Notes: generated from the sequence alone by a model not told the origin. A DNA stretch of 64,000 nucleotides from DASQMT01 sp963827335 (GCA_963827335.1 CAWHAP010000008.1:1-64000), one strand, 5' to 3'; counted from the first letter of the stretch, positions 48,390-57,473 are shown. A program made the numbers and translations.

Positions 48390-49376
48390 ATGAACTTCGA
48401 CTTCACCGAGGACCAGCGGACGATCAAGGCGACCGCGCGCGAGCTGCTCGCGAGCCGGTCCCCGTTCGAGCGCGTCCGCGCCGCCGCCGAGGCCGGCGAG
48501 GAGGACGCGGGGCTGTGGCGGGAGCTGTGCGGGCTGGGCTGGCCCGGCATCGCCATCCCGGAGGAGCACGGCGGGCAGGGGCTCGGCGCCGTCGAGCTCG
48601 CCGTGCTGCTCGAGGAGCTCGGCTACGCGGTGGCGGCGACGCCGCTGCTCGGCAGCGCGCTGGCGGCCCTGGCGCTCGCGCACGCGGGGACGGCCGAGCA
48701 GCAGGCGCGCTGGCTGCCGGGCCTGGCGTCGGGGGAGCTGACCGGCGGCTTCGGCACGCCGGCGCTCGCCGTCGGAGGCCCGGACGCCGCGGTCTTCGCG
48801 CTCGCCGCCGACGGCGGCCTGACGCTCGTCGAGGCCGCCGGCGCCGACGTCGAGCCGATCGCTTCCGTCGACCCGACCCGCCGCTACGTCGCGGTCCGCG
48901 GCGACGGCCCCGCGCTGGGCGACGGCGCGCTCGACCGCGCGGCGGCCGCGCTCGCCGCGGAGCTCGTCGGCGTCTGCCAGCGCGCGCTCGACATGACCCT
49001 CGCCTACGTCAAGGAGCGCCGGCAGTTCGGCGTCCCGGTCGGCTCGTTCCAGGCGGTCGGGCACCGCTGCGCCGAGATGCTGCTGCACACCGAGGGCGCC
49101 CGTTCCGCGGCGTACTTCGCGTGCTGGGCCGCGGGCGCGGCGCCCGAGCGGCTGCCGGAGGCCGCCGGGCTGGCGCGCGCCGCCGCCGGCCCCGCCGGGC
49201 GGTCGGTCACCGGCTCGGCGATCCAGGCCCACGGCGGCATCGGCTTCACGTGGGAGGCCGACGTCCACTGGCTCTACAAGCGCGCGCAGCTCGACGCGGC
49301 GCTGCTCGCCGCGACGGGGCCGGCCCGCGGTGCACTGGCCCGCATGGTCGCGGCCGCGGCCGCGGCGCCGGGCTAG
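48390..49376 (+). CDS. Acyl-CoA dehydrogenase (short heteromer subunit 2)
   Basis: 328 residues, starting one base after the previous stop. The N-terminal domain (MNFDFTEDQRTIKATARELL) and C-terminal domain (VKERRQFGVPVGSFQAVGH, AIQAHGGIGFTWE) are normal. The middle beta-barrel is shortened, and no FAD-binding TEPxxGSD motif is visible. This matches the non-catalytic partner in heterotetrameric acyl-CoA dehydrogenases. With the upstream gene and TetR it forms a small catabolic operon. Confidence 0.88.
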   Translation: MNFDFTEDQRTIKATARELLASRSPFERVRAAAEAGEEDAGLWRELCGLGWPGIAIPEEHGGQGLGAVELAVLLEELGYAVAATPLLGSALAALALAHAGTAEQQARWLPGLASGELTGGFGTPALAVGGPDAAVFALAADGGLTLVEAAGADVEPIASVDPTRRYVAVRGDGPALGDGALDRAAAALAAELVGVCQRALDMTLAYVKERRQFGVPVGSFQAVGHRCAEMLLHTEGARSAAYFACWAAGAAPERLPEAAGLARAAAGPAGRSVTGSAIQAHGGIGFTWEADVHWLYKRAQLDAALLAATGPARGALARMVAAAAAAPG

Positions 49377-51244
49377 CCGGCGCCGATGGCAGGTCCGTCG
49401 CCGGCCGGGTCGCGCACGCCCTCCTCGAGGAACGTGTAGCGGCCCTCGAGCAGGCGCTGCGCGAGCGCGTAGTTTTCGACGTCGTCGTTGCTCCAGAGCG
49501 CGCCGAACAGCGCGCCGACGCGCCGCTCGGCCTGCTTGCAGAACGAGTCGGCGAGCTCCGCCGCCTCCTCGGCGCGCTCGGGGTGGTCGGCGCGGATGGT
49601 CGTCGCGTAGACGACCGCCGAGGCGATCGCGAACAGCTCCGCGCCGATGTCCACGATCCGCCCCAGGACCGCCTGGCGCTTCTCGAGCCCGGCCTGCCAG
49701 CGGCCCATGGCGTAGAACGTCGAGCGCGCGAGCTTGCGCGAGTTGCGCTCCACGAAGCGCAGGTGCGGGGCCAGGTCGCCGTACTCGTCGTAGGCGCCGG
49801 GCTTCATCCCCTCGCCGACCGCGAGCTGGGGCAGCCACTTCGCGTAGAAGCGCCCGGCCTGGAGCGCGACGCGGGCCTTCTCCTTCAGGTCGCCGTCGCC
49901 CTCGAGGATCTCGCCCGCCACCTCGAGGTGCCGGTCGACGGCCTCGCGCGCGATCAGCAGGTGCATGATCTCGGTCGAGCCCTCGAAGATCCGGTTGATG
50001 CGCATGTCGCGCAGGTGCTGCTCGACGGCCACCGGCTTCTCGCCGCGCGCCTTGAGCGACGCCGCGGTCTCGTAGCCGCGCCCGCCGCGGATCTGCATCA
50101 GCTCGTCCATCACCTGCCAGCCGAGCTCGGAGCCGTAGAGCTTGGCGATCGCGGCCTCGATGCGGATGTCGTTGCCCTTGTGGTCGGCGAGCCGCGAGGC
50201 CACGTCGAGCATCGCCTCCAGCCCGAACGCCGTCGCGGCGATGAACGCGAGCTTCTGCGCGACCGCGTCGTGCCGGCCGACCGGCTGGCCCCACTGCACG
50301 CGCTCGGACGCGAACTCCCGCGCCGCCTTGGTCGCCCACTTGGCGGTCCCGACGCAGATCGCGGGCAGCGCGAGCCGGCCGGTGTTGAGCGTGGTGAGCG
50401 CGATCTTGAGGCCCTGGCCCTCCTTGCCGATCACGTTCTCCGCGGGGACGAACACGTCGGTGAGGCGGGTGACGGAGTTCTCGATCCCGCGCAGGCCCAT
50501 GAACGCGTTGCGGTGCTCGACCGTCACGCCCTCGCTGTCGTAGGGGAGCACGAACGCGGTGATGCCGCCGCGCCGGCCCTCGGCCTTCGGCACCTGCGCC
50601 ATGACGACCACGATGTCGGCGATCGCACCGTTCGTCGCCCACAGCTTGAGGCCGTTGAGCGTGTAGCCCGAGCCGTCCTCGGTCGGCACCGCGGTGGCGC
50701 CGAGCCGGGCGGGGTCCGACCCCACGTCGGGCTCGGTGAGCAGGAAGGCGGAGATGTGGTCCTTCGTCACGAGCGGCAGCCACTTGCGCTTCTGCTCCTC
50801 GGAGCCGAACAGCATCAGCGGCTCGGCGACGCCGATCGACTGGTGCGCCGAGAGCAGCGTGGAGAGCGAGGCGTGCCAGACGCCCGTCAGCTGCAGCGCG
50901 CGGTTGTAGTAGACCTGCGAGAGCCCCAGCCCGCCGTACTCCCGCGGCACCTTCATGCCGAGCGCGCCGAGGTCCTTGAGGCCGTCGATCACGCGCTCGG
51001 GGATCTTCGCGTCGCGCTCGATCTCGAGCGGGTCGACCTCGGCCTCGAGGAACGCGCCGAGCCGCTCCAGGAACGCCTCGCCGCGCTCGACCGCGGCGGC
51101 GTCGAGCCGCGGCTGCGGGGAGATGAGGTCCAGCCGGAAGTTGCCGAGGAACAGCTCCTTGCCGAAGCTGGGAAGCTTCCACTCGCTCTCGCGCGCCGCC
51201 TCGGCGACCGCGCGCGCCTGTCGTTCCGTGACCTCTGTTGACAT
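49373..51244 (-). CDS. Long acyl-CoA dehydrogenase (FadE5/very-long-chain type)
   Basis: 623 residues from the ATG at 51244. A ~60-residue N-terminal extension (SFGKELFLGNFRLDLISPQP) precedes a standard acyl-CoA dehydrogenase core with FLLTEPDVGSDPARLGATA, KLWATNGAIAD and QIRGGRGYETA. The presumed catalytic Glu is near FEGSTEIMHLLIAREAVDRH. A ~180-residue helical C-terminal domain follows, as in very-long-chain enzymes. It converges with the heteromeric pair, sharing a CTAG stop overlap. It takes part in beta-oxidation with an electron-transfer flavoprotein not present here. Confidence 0.9.
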   Translation of the reverse strand: MSTEVTERQARAVAEAARESEWKLPSFGKELFLGNFRLDLISPQPRLDAAAVERGEAFLERLGAFLEAEVDPLEIERDAKIPERVIDGLKDLGALGMKVPREYGGLGLSQVYYNRALQLTGVWHASLSTLLSAHQSIGVAEPLMLFGSEEQKRKWLPLVTKDHISAFLLTEPDVGSDPARLGATAVPTEDGSGYTLNGLKLWATNGAIADIVVVMAQVPKAEGRRGGITAFVLPYDSEGVTVEHRNAFMGLRGIENSVTRLTDVFVPAENVIGKEGQGLKIALTTLNTGRLALPAICVGTAKWATKAAREFASERVQWGQPVGRHDAVAQKLAFIAATAFGLEAMLDVASRLADHKGNDIRIEAAIAKLYGSELGWQVMDELMQIRGGRGYETAASLKARGEKPVAVEQHLRDMRINRIFEGSTEIMHLLIAREAVDRHLEVAGEILEGDGDLKEKARVALQAGRFYAKWLPQLAVGEGMKPGAYDEYGDLAPHLRFVERNSRKLARSTFYAMGRWQAGLEKRQAVLGRIVDIGAELFAIASAVVYATTIRADHPERAEEAAELADSFCKQAERRVGALFGALWSNDDVENYALAQRLLEGRYTFLEEGVRDPAGDGPAIGAG

Positions 51245-51268
51245 GCTGTCGAGGGTACCCCTGTCCGT
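51245..51268. promoter_or_regulatory. Symmetric bidirectional promoter
   Basis: A 24-bp spacer centred on GGGTACCC. Read leftward, TACCCT (51252-51257) is 7 nt from the dehydrogenase ATG. Read rightward, TACCCC (51256-51261) is 7 nt from the kinase-like ATG. The two -10 boxes overlap. Confidence 0.5.
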
Positions 51269-51889
51269 ATGACCCTGATCACGCTCTCGGCCCCGTACGG
51301 CGCGGGGGGCAGCCAGGTCGGCCCGGCCGTGGCCGACCGGCTCGGGCTGCCCTTCGTCGACCGCGCGATCCCGACGCGGGTGGCCGACCGGCTCGCGGTC
51401 CCGCTGCGCGAGGCCATGGACCGCGACGAGGCGGTGGGGAACTGGCTCACGCGCGCGCTGCTCTCGTTCGGCCAGCTCGGCCCGGTGCTGGGCGGCGCGA
51501 CGCCGCTGCCGGGCGCCGTGCTGACCGACGACGCGTTCCGGGAGGCGACCGAGCAGGTGCTGCGCGAGCACGCGACCGGCGAGGGCGCGGTGATCCTCGG
51601 CCGCGCGGCGGCGATCGTGCTCGCCGACGAGCCCCGCGCGCTGCACGTGCGCCTCGGGGGCCCGCGCGAGGCGCGCATCGCCCAGGGGATGCTGCTCGAG
51701 CGCGTCGACCGGGCGACGGCGGAGCGCCATGTCGACGAGGCCGACCGCGTGCGCACCGCCTACGTGCGCCACTTCTACCGCTGCGACCCCGCCGACGCGC
51801 GCCACTACCACCTCGTGATCGACTCGACGGCGCTGCCGCTCGACGCCTGCACGGCGCTGATCTGCGACGCCGCGGCGGCGCGCGGGTAG
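51269..51889 (+). CDS. Cytidylate-kinase-like family protein
   Basis: 206 residues of the cytidylate_kin2 family. The P-loop region reads SAPYGAGGSQVGPAVADRLG, without the GxGK(S/T) lysine of classical kinases, as is usual for the family. AVILGRAAAIVLADEP and ALHVRLGGPREARIA correspond to the NMP-binding and lid-side segments. Enzymatic activity is uncertain. It is divergent from the acyl-CoA dehydrogenase and followed by a CBS protein. Confidence 0.82.
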   Translation: MTLITLSAPYGAGGSQVGPAVADRLGLPFVDRAIPTRVADRLAVPLREAMDRDEAVGNWLTRALLSFGQLGPVLGGATPLPGAVLTDDAFREATEQVLREHATGEGAVILGRAAAIVLADEPRALHVRLGGPREARIAQGMLLERVDRATAERHVDEADRVRTAYVRHFYRCDPADARHYHLVIDSTALPLDACTALICDAAAARG

Positions 51890-51930
51890 CCGGAACACGC
51901 ACGAGCGCGAGCTCCCATAGAGTTCCCCCC

Positions 51931-52320
51931 GTGCCGGTGGTCCGCAACCACATGTCGAGCGATCTGCTCAGCGTCGAAGCGGGCGAGACGATCACGCGGG
52001 TCGCTCAGCGGATGGTCGAGCGCAACATCGGGGCGGTGCTCGTCCTCGACGGCGGGCAGCTCGCGGGCATCATGACCGAGCGCGACCTGATGCGAGCGGT
52101 CGCGCGCGGCCTGCACGGCGACGCCGTCGTCGCCGAGTACATGACCGCGCACCCGGAGACGATCGAGCCCGGCGACTCGACGGAGCACGCGGCCGTGCTG
52201 ATGATCCACGGCGGCTTCCGGCATCTCCCCGTGGTCGAAGGCGGGGCCGTGGTCGGGATCCTCTCGATCCGGGATCTCATGCAGGTCGCGCTCGAGGACT
52301 CCGCGCCGCGAGGCGTCTGA
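51931..52320 (+). CDS. CBS-pair domain protein
   Basis: 129 residues from a GTG; consists only of two CBS motifs (NHMSSDLLSVEAGETITRVA and EYMTAHPETIEPGDSTEHAA), each ending in the LVLDGGQLAGIMTERDLM or LPVVEGGAVVGILSIRDLM pattern. Such Bateman modules bind adenine nucleotides as a dimer. The partner is unknown. Confidence 0.9.
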   Translation: MPVVRNHMSSDLLSVEAGETITRVAQRMVERNIGAVLVLDGGQLAGIMTERDLMRAVARGLHGDAVVAEYMTAHPETIEPGDSTEHAAVLMIHGGFRHLPVVEGGAVVGILSIRDLMQVALEDSAPRGV

Positions 52321-52350
52321 GCGCCTGACAGGCCCGACCCGCGAGCGCCG

Positions 52351-52998
52351 TCACGGACCGGCGAACGCCGCGCTCAGCGTGCCGCGCACGATCTCGAGAT
52401 CGACGCCGCTGGCCTGGCCCGCCTTGAGGGCGACGGTGGTGCCCTCCTCCAGCCGGGCGATGGCCGTCACCTGCTGGACCGTCGACTGGATCGTGCTGTG
52501 GCGGGGCTCGACGAGCGAGCTGCCGAGCGCCTTGATCCCGTGGTTGAGCTGGATCAGGTCGAGCGTGCGGTACCCGTCCGCGTTGGCCTCCCACTGCACC
52601 TCGCCGCTCAGGATGTAGGTCCCGGTGCGCGGCACGCGGATGCGGTCCTCCTTGCCGTTGCCGGGATGCATCTCCGCGGTGTCGAAGGCCTCGTCGTCGA
52701 GCTCCATCAGCACCGAGGTCGCGCTCTCGAGCTCGACCTGCGTGTCGTCGTCCACCCGCACCGCGGGAAGCGTCGCGAGCGTGGGGTTCGGCAGGCTGCC
52801 GGCGAGGTCGCCGCCGACCCTCGCCCCGCGGAGCTCCGCCGCTCCGACGGCGCCCGTGCGGAGGTGCTCGCGCCCCACGCTGTCGCGCGGCAGCTCGACG
52901 GCCGCGTACGACGTGCCGCCGAGCGCGATCGTCAGCGCGAGGTAGCCGACGGTGTTGCGGCGCAGGTGGGCGAGGCCCCTGCGGGTGATCCTGAGCAT
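52351..52998 (-). CDS. Secreted protein with C1q/TNF-like C-terminal domain
   Basis: 215 residues, with AAGGGAA before the ATG. The export signal TVGYLALTIALGGTSYAAVE is similar to that of the collagen-like protein at 27007. A spacer (DSVGREHLRTGAVGAAELRG) leads to a ~130-residue beta-sandwich (RIRVPRTGTYILSGEVQWEA), reminiscent of C1q/TNF-like trimeric heads. A surface-exposed structural or adhesive role is probable. Family assignment is tentative. Confidence 0.7.
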   Translation of the reverse strand: MLRITRRGLAHLRRNTVGYLALTIALGGTSYAAVELPRDSVGREHLRTGAVGAAELRGARVGGDLAGSLPNPTLATLPAVRVDDDTQVELESATSVLMELDDEAFDTAEMHPGNGKEDRIRVPRTGTYILSGEVQWEANADGYRTLDLIQLNHGIKALGSSLVEPRHSTIQSTVQQVTAIARLEEGTTVALKAGQASGVDLEIVRGTLSAAFAGP

Positions 52999-53077
52999 GT
53001 GGTTCCCTTGTCCGGGGGGTCTGGTGTCGAGCAGTACGACCCCTCCCGTCCCCGCCGGGTTGGACACATGCGGACGG

Positions 53078-53563
53078 CTATGGCGTTGCGCTCCGCGTCG
53101 GCGCGAGCGCGACGGCCATGATCGCCGCCGGGTTGTCCGGCGGCCAGTCGGGGAGCGGATCGATGGTGTCGAGCTGCACGAACCCGCGGGCGAGCCAGAA
53201 GGCACGGGTCGCGTCGTACGGGGCATAGCCGGCGGACGGATCGAGCGTCTTGACCTCGACGATCTGCACGCCGTCGGCGCTGAGCTCGTCCAGGACGTGG
53301 TCGATGAGCCGGGTGCCGAGGCCCGTTCCGCGGCGGTCGGCGGCGACCGCGGCCCACAGGATCTCCGCCGCGCGGATGCCGCGGCGCTCCACGACGGCGA
53401 AGCCGGCGAGCCCGCTCGCGTCGGCGACGACCCAGCCGCCGTGCTCGCGCAGGTCGCGTCGCACCTTGCCGGGCACGTCCTCGGTGAAGTAGTCGTCCAG
53501 GCCGGCCACGATCGCCGCGCACGGCTCGGCGTCCTCCGCGATGCCGGCACGGACCGACGCCAT
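53078..53563 (-). CDS. GNAT-family N-acetyltransferase
   Basis: 161 residues. The acetyl-CoA motif is VAADRRGTGLGTRLIDHVLD. The C-terminal part (YDATRAFWLARGFVQLDTID) carries the usual alpha4/beta7 region. It stands alone between a secreted-protein gene and a transporter. The substrate is unknown. Confidence 0.87.
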   Translation of the reverse strand: MASVRAGIAEDAEPCAAIVAGLDDYFTEDVPGKVRRDLREHGGWVVADASGLAGFAVVERRGIRAAEILWAAVAADRRGTGLGTRLIDHVLDELSADGVQIVEVKTLDPSAGYAPYDATRAFWLARGFVQLDTIDPLPDWPPDNPAAIMAVALAPTRSATP

Positions 53564-53675
53564 CCCTGGTCAGCGGCTCCGGTCGACGGTCGGCACGCGC
53601 CCAGCGAACCACGGCGAGGAAGTGGCCTCGCTGCCGGCCGCGGCGCGCATCGGCCCGCGGGTTCGAACCCGGCCG

Positions 53676-54533
53676 CTACGCGGGGGCCGGCTCGCGCATC
53701 GGCGGCGGCGTCATCGCCGCCGCGCCGATCACGAGGGCGAACGCCGCGAGTCGCACGGCGAGCGCCAGCGGCTCGTCCGGCAGCGGCTCGCCGAAGACCA
53801 GCGGGCCGGCGGCGATCGTCACCGCGTTCGCCGTCGTGCTCGTCAGCGCGATCACCGGCACGGCGGGCCCGATCTGCAGCGAGCGGGCCGAGACGAGCAG
53901 GCCGACGAGCGAGAGCACGAGGATCACGAAGGCGTAGGGGTGGACGACCACGGCGCCGCCGAGCTCGCCCGTCTTGTCGCTGAGCGCCTTGATGGTCACG
54001 TCGGAGCCGGCCCACAGCAGGCCGGCGGCGACCCCGAGCAGCAGGCCGCTGGCGCCCCGCAGCACCGCGAGCGACAGCCCCGCGGCCGTCGCGAGCCCGA
54101 CGTAGAGCGCGAGCGTTCCCGGGTCGTGGCCGGCGTGGGCCGCGTCGCCGGCGCCCTCGAGCGTGGCGGCCAGGAACGCGAGCCCGGCCGCGGTCAGCGC
54201 CACGCCGATCCACTCGCGCCGCGTCACGTCGTGGCCGAAGAAGCGGTCGGCGAGCACGGTCACGAGCACGAGGCCGCCGGCGATCACCGACTGCACGAGC
54301 GAGATCGGCGCCAGCGCGAGCGCGCCCACGTGGAAGCCCCACGACGTCGTCGCCACGACGCAGCCCAGCGTGTAGACCGGCGAGCGGAACAGCGCGACGG
54401 TGCTGCCGACGGGGCGGCGCCACTCCACCGGCGGCGCCGCGACGGCGCCGCGGTGCTTGAGCAGGAACCCGAGCACCGACATGAGCGCGGTGACGAAGGC
54501 GAGCAGCAGGCCGAGTTGCACGGAGAGCGCCAC
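53676..54533 (-). CDS. DMT/EamA-like transporter
   Basis: About 285 residues from the GTG at 54533. An upstream in-frame start would add a non-hydrophobic stretch that reads as non-coding. Nine to ten transmembrane helices are seen, with the order of EamA-like pairs (TTSWGFHVGALALAPISLVQ, then RREWIGVALTAAGLAFLAA). It resembles NIPA/EamA-type exporters. The substrate is unknown. Confidence 0.8.
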   Translation of the reverse strand: MALSVQLGLLLAFVTALMSVLGFLLKHRGAVAAPPVEWRRPVGSTVALFRSPVYTLGCVVATTSWGFHVGALALAPISLVQSVIAGGLVLVTVLADRFFGHDVTRREWIGVALTAAGLAFLAATLEGAGDAAHAGHDPGTLALYVGLATAAGLSLAVLRGASGLLLGVAAGLLWAGSDVTIKALSDKTGELGGAVVVHPYAFVILVLSLVGLLVSARSLQIGPAVPVIALTSTTANAVTIAAGPLVFGEPLPDEPLALAVRLAAFALVIGAAAMTPPPMREPAPA

Positions 54534-54616
54534 GGCCGGACAGCGTAGGAGGCCGCCGCGGGCGCGGTCCCTGGCGATCCGGCCAGGATTCGTCGGCACG
54601 GGCGCCGCGGGGCGCG

Positions 54617-54622
54617 TATCGT
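54617..54622 (+). promoter_or_regulatory. -10 box of the SpoIIE phosphatase gene
   Basis: TATCGT, exactly 6 nt before the GTG at 54629; no Shine-Dalgarno. Confidence 0.48.
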
Positions 54623-54628
54623 TGGCCG

Positions 54629-56782
54629 GTGGACGGCCTGGTCGCCTCGGTTCTCGCTCCGCGGCCGTTCTCGCGCTGGCTGCCCGCCGGCGTGCTCGCG
54701 GTGCTCGTGGTCACGGGCGTGGACGCCGCGATCGCCGGCGTGCTCGCGCTCGCCGCGTCGCTCGCCATCGTCACGGTGCTGGTCGCGCTGGCCGGGCGCA
54801 TCGGCGACACCCTGGCGGTCGCGGGCGTCAGCGCCGTCGCCGGCGTGGTCAGCGGGACCTGGAACGGCTTCGCCCTGTCATGGGCCTACGCGGCGTTCGC
54901 GATCCTGGCCGGCGGGGTCCTGGCGCTCCTGGTCGCGCTGCTGCGCGCCAACGCCGTGATCAACGACCGGCGCCTGGCGCTGCTGCGCGAGCTGCTCAGG
55001 CTCGCCGACCGCCCCGACGACGTCGCGCAGCTCGGCGAGCGGATCCTCGCCCTGCTCGTGCCCGCGTTCGCCGATGCCGCCGTGCTCGACTCGGGCGGCG
55101 AGCGCGTGGCGGCGCGCGGCGCGCCGGGCGGGACGGGCGACCGGATCGCGCTGCCGCTGACGGCGCGCGGGGAGGCGTTCGGCGCGCTCGAGGTCGCGCT
55201 CAGCTCGTCCGGGCGGCGCTACTCGGCCGGCGACCGGACGTTCGCCGAGCTCGTGTCCGGGCGCGTCGCGGTGGTGCTCGACAACGCGGGCCTGTCGCGC
55301 CAGGCGCGCGAAGCCGAGCAGCGCCTGATCGCCGCGCTCGACGCGCTCGGCGAGGCGGTCACGATGAACGGCCCCGACGGGCGCACGGTGTACGCCAACC
55401 ACGCGGCGGTGGCGCTCCTGAAGGCGTCCAGCGTCGAGGACCTGACGACCCGGGAGGTGGGGGAGATCAGCGCCCGCTTCCTGCTCCTCGACGAGCACGG
55501 GGCGCCGATCGCCATCGAGGACCTCCCCGCGTTCAGGGCGCTCCGCGGCGAGGACCGGCCGCCGCCCCTGCTGCTGCGCAACATCGTGCGGGCCACGGGC
55601 GAGGAGCGCTGGCTGGTCAACAAGGTCACGGTGCTGCGCCGGCCCGGCGGCTCGGTCGACCGCGTCGTCAACGTGATCGAGGACGTCTCGGAGGTCAAGC
55701 GCGCCGAGCGCGCGCAGGCGCTGCTCGGCGACGCCATGCGCGTGCTGTCGGAGTCCGCCGACCACGAGCCGGCGCTGCAGCGCGTCGCCGAGCTCGTGGC
55801 CGACCGGATGGCGGACTGGTGCGCGATCGACCTGCGCACGGGGCGCGCGGCGCGCCGGGCCGGCCTCGCGCCGGCCGGGGCGCCGCGCCCGGAGCCGCCG
55901 GGGGACGAGCTGGTCGTGCCGCTCGTGGCCGGCGGCGAGCCGCTGGGCACGCTCTCGCTCGTGCGCGCGGACGAAGTCCGGCGCTTCACGCCCGCCGACC
56001 GCGCGGTCGCCGAGCAGCTCGGCGAGCGGGCGGCGGCTGCGGTGCTCGGCGGGCGGCTCGCGCGCGAGCGGGCGGAGATCGCCCGCGAGCTGCAGCACGG
56101 CCTGCTCCCGCCGGGCCTGCCGGAGATCCCCGGGCTCGAGGTCGCGGCGCTGTACCGCCCGGCGGGCGAGCTCAACGAGGTGGGCGGCGACTTCTACGAC
56201 GCGTTCCCGACGCCCGCGGGCTGGATGGTGGTGATCGGCGACGTCGCCGGCCAGGGCGCCCGCGCCGCCGCGCTGACGGGCATGGCGCGCTTCACGCTGC
56301 GCTCGGTCGGACAGCTCACCGGCGACCCGGTGCAGGCCGCCGAGCAGCTCAACCGCACGCTGCGCGACCAGCCGGAGCTGAGCCTCTGCACCGCGGTGTG
56401 CCTGCTGCTGCGCGAAGGGCCGGGCGGCCTCGAGGCGCTGACCGTCTCGATGGGCCACCCGCTGCCCGCCCTGCTGCGCGACGGCGCCGCGACCGGGCTC
56501 GGCCGGCCGGGGACGCTCGCAGGAGCCTTCGACGACTCGGACTGGACGGCGAGCCGCACCGCGCTCGTGCCGGGCGACGCGATCGTCCTCTACACCGACG
56601 GCGTGTTCGACACGGTCGGGCGCGACGGCCGGCTCGGCGAGGAGGAGCTGCTGGCGCTCCTCGGCGCCAGCCCGCCCGGCGCCGCCGCGGTCGTCGCGCA
56701 CGTCGACGCCGTCCTGCACGACTTCCAGGCCGGGCCGCAGGCCGACGACACGGCGCTCGTCGCGCTCGCCGTGCGGGGCTAG
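54629..56782 (+). CDS. Membrane SpoIIE-type PP2C phosphatase with GAF and PAS domains
   Basis: 717 residues. The N-terminus has about four transmembrane helices (residues 15-110). A GAF-like domain (115-225), a PAS-like domain (about 235-355, DALGEAVTMNGPDGRTVYAN) and a second GAF (365-475) follow. The SpoIIE/RsbU phosphatase starts at ELQHGLLPPGLPEIPG, with metal-binding Asp in EVGGDFYDAF, VIGDVAGQG and YTDGVFD. It would dephosphorylate a phospho-STAS protein. The STAS gene and its kinase lie convergent just downstream. Confidence 0.9.
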   Translation: MDGLVASVLAPRPFSRWLPAGVLAVLVVTGVDAAIAGVLALAASLAIVTVLVALAGRIGDTLAVAGVSAVAGVVSGTWNGFALSWAYAAFAILAGGVLALLVALLRANAVINDRRLALLRELLRLADRPDDVAQLGERILALLVPAFADAAVLDSGGERVAARGAPGGTGDRIALPLTARGEAFGALEVALSSSGRRYSAGDRTFAELVSGRVAVVLDNAGLSRQAREAEQRLIAALDALGEAVTMNGPDGRTVYANHAAVALLKASSVEDLTTREVGEISARFLLLDEHGAPIAIEDLPAFRALRGEDRPPPLLLRNIVRATGEERWLVNKVTVLRRPGGSVDRVVNVIEDVSEVKRAERAQALLGDAMRVLSESADHEPALQRVAELVADRMADWCAIDLRTGRAARRAGLAPAGAPRPEPPGDELVVPLVAGGEPLGTLSLVRADEVRRFTPADRAVAEQLGERAAAAVLGGRLARERAEIARELQHGLLPPGLPEIPGLEVAALYRPAGELNEVGGDFYDAFPTPAGWMVVIGDVAGQGARAAALTGMARFTLRSVGQLTGDPVQAAEQLNRTLRDQPELSLCTAVCLLLREGPGGLEALTVSMGHPLPALLRDGAATGLGRPGTLAGAFDDSDWTASRTALVPGDAIVLYTDGVFDTVGRDGRLGEEELLALLGASPPGAAAVVAHVDAVLHDFQAGPQADDTALVALAVRG

Positions 56783-57129
56783 AGGTCGAACCAGACGAGC
56801 GTGCGCGACTCGCGCACGCCCCAGCGCGCGGCGAGCTGGTCGACGAGCTGGAGGCCCCAGCCGCCGTCGGGCCCGGCCTCAGGGCGCACCGCGGGCGTGC
56901 CGCCGCCCTCGTCGGACACCTCGAAGTGCGCGCGGCGCGGCGCCGCCTCGATCGTCAGCTGGATCGCGCCCCGTCCGTGCACGACGGCGTTCGTCACGAG
57001 CTCGGAGATCAGCAGCACCGCGGTGTCGAGCCGGTCGGAGCCGATGGAGCGCTCGTGCTCGCGCAGCAGCTCGCGCGCCCGCCGGGGCGCAGAGCGGTCG
57101 CGCGTGAGCGTGACCTGCACCGGGCTCAC
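56779..57129 (-). CDS. HATPase_c anti-sigma factor kinase (RsbW-like)
   Basis: 116 residues from a GTG overlapping the STAS stop (GTGA). GHKL motifs are an N-box ELVTNAVVHG, a G1-like SDEGGGTP and a GGWGLQLVDQLA lid. It is small, like many actinobacterial RsbW/RsbT-type proteins. It should phosphorylate the STAS partner at its Ser and sequester a sigma factor. No sigma gene is present in the window. Confidence 0.88.
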   Translation of the reverse strand: MSPVQVTLTRDRSAPRRARELLREHERSIGSDRLDTAVLLISELVTNAVVHGRGAIQLTIEAAPRRAHFEVSDEGGGTPAVRPEAGPDGGWGLQLVDQLAARWGVRESRTLVWFDL

Positions 57130-57458
57130 GGGCGCGCGACGATCGGGAGGCGCTCCGCCACCCCGGCGGAGCGGAACAGCTGGCGGACCTGCTCCGAGCC
57201 GGGCGTGAGCGTGAACGCCCACTCGCCCGTCCGCCCCGACTCGGCGGCCTGCAGCACGACGCGCAGCCCGGAGGAGTCCATGAACGCGAGGTTGTCGAGG
57301 TCGAGCCGCGTCGGCGTCCGGGCGCCGAACAGCGCGTCGAGCCGGCGGTGCACCTCGTCCGCCGAGGCGAGGTCGAGCTCCCCGTGGAGCGTGAGCACGA
57401 CGGTGCCGTCGTCGGTGCCCTCGTCGATGCGGAAGTGCTCGGAGCCGTCCTCGCCCAT
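57126..57458 (-). CDS. STAS-domain anti-sigma factor antagonist (RsbV-like)
   Basis: 110 residues; the phosphorylation site is in FMDSSGL (Ser62). The fold is complete from VVLTLHGELDLASADEVHRR. It is coupled to the HATPase gene by a four-base overlap. The convergent SpoIIE phosphatase completes a partner-switch module. A TAGCAT box formed on the stop codon of the upstream histidine kinase lies 12 nt before the ATG. Confidence 0.9.
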   Translation of the reverse strand: MGEDGSEHFRIDEGTDDGTVVLTLHGELDLASADEVHRRLDALFGARTPTRLDLDNLAFMDSSGLRVVLQAAESGRTGEWAFTLTPGSEQVRQLFRSAGVAERLPIVARP

Positions 57459-57473
57459 GTCCGGCGAGGAATG

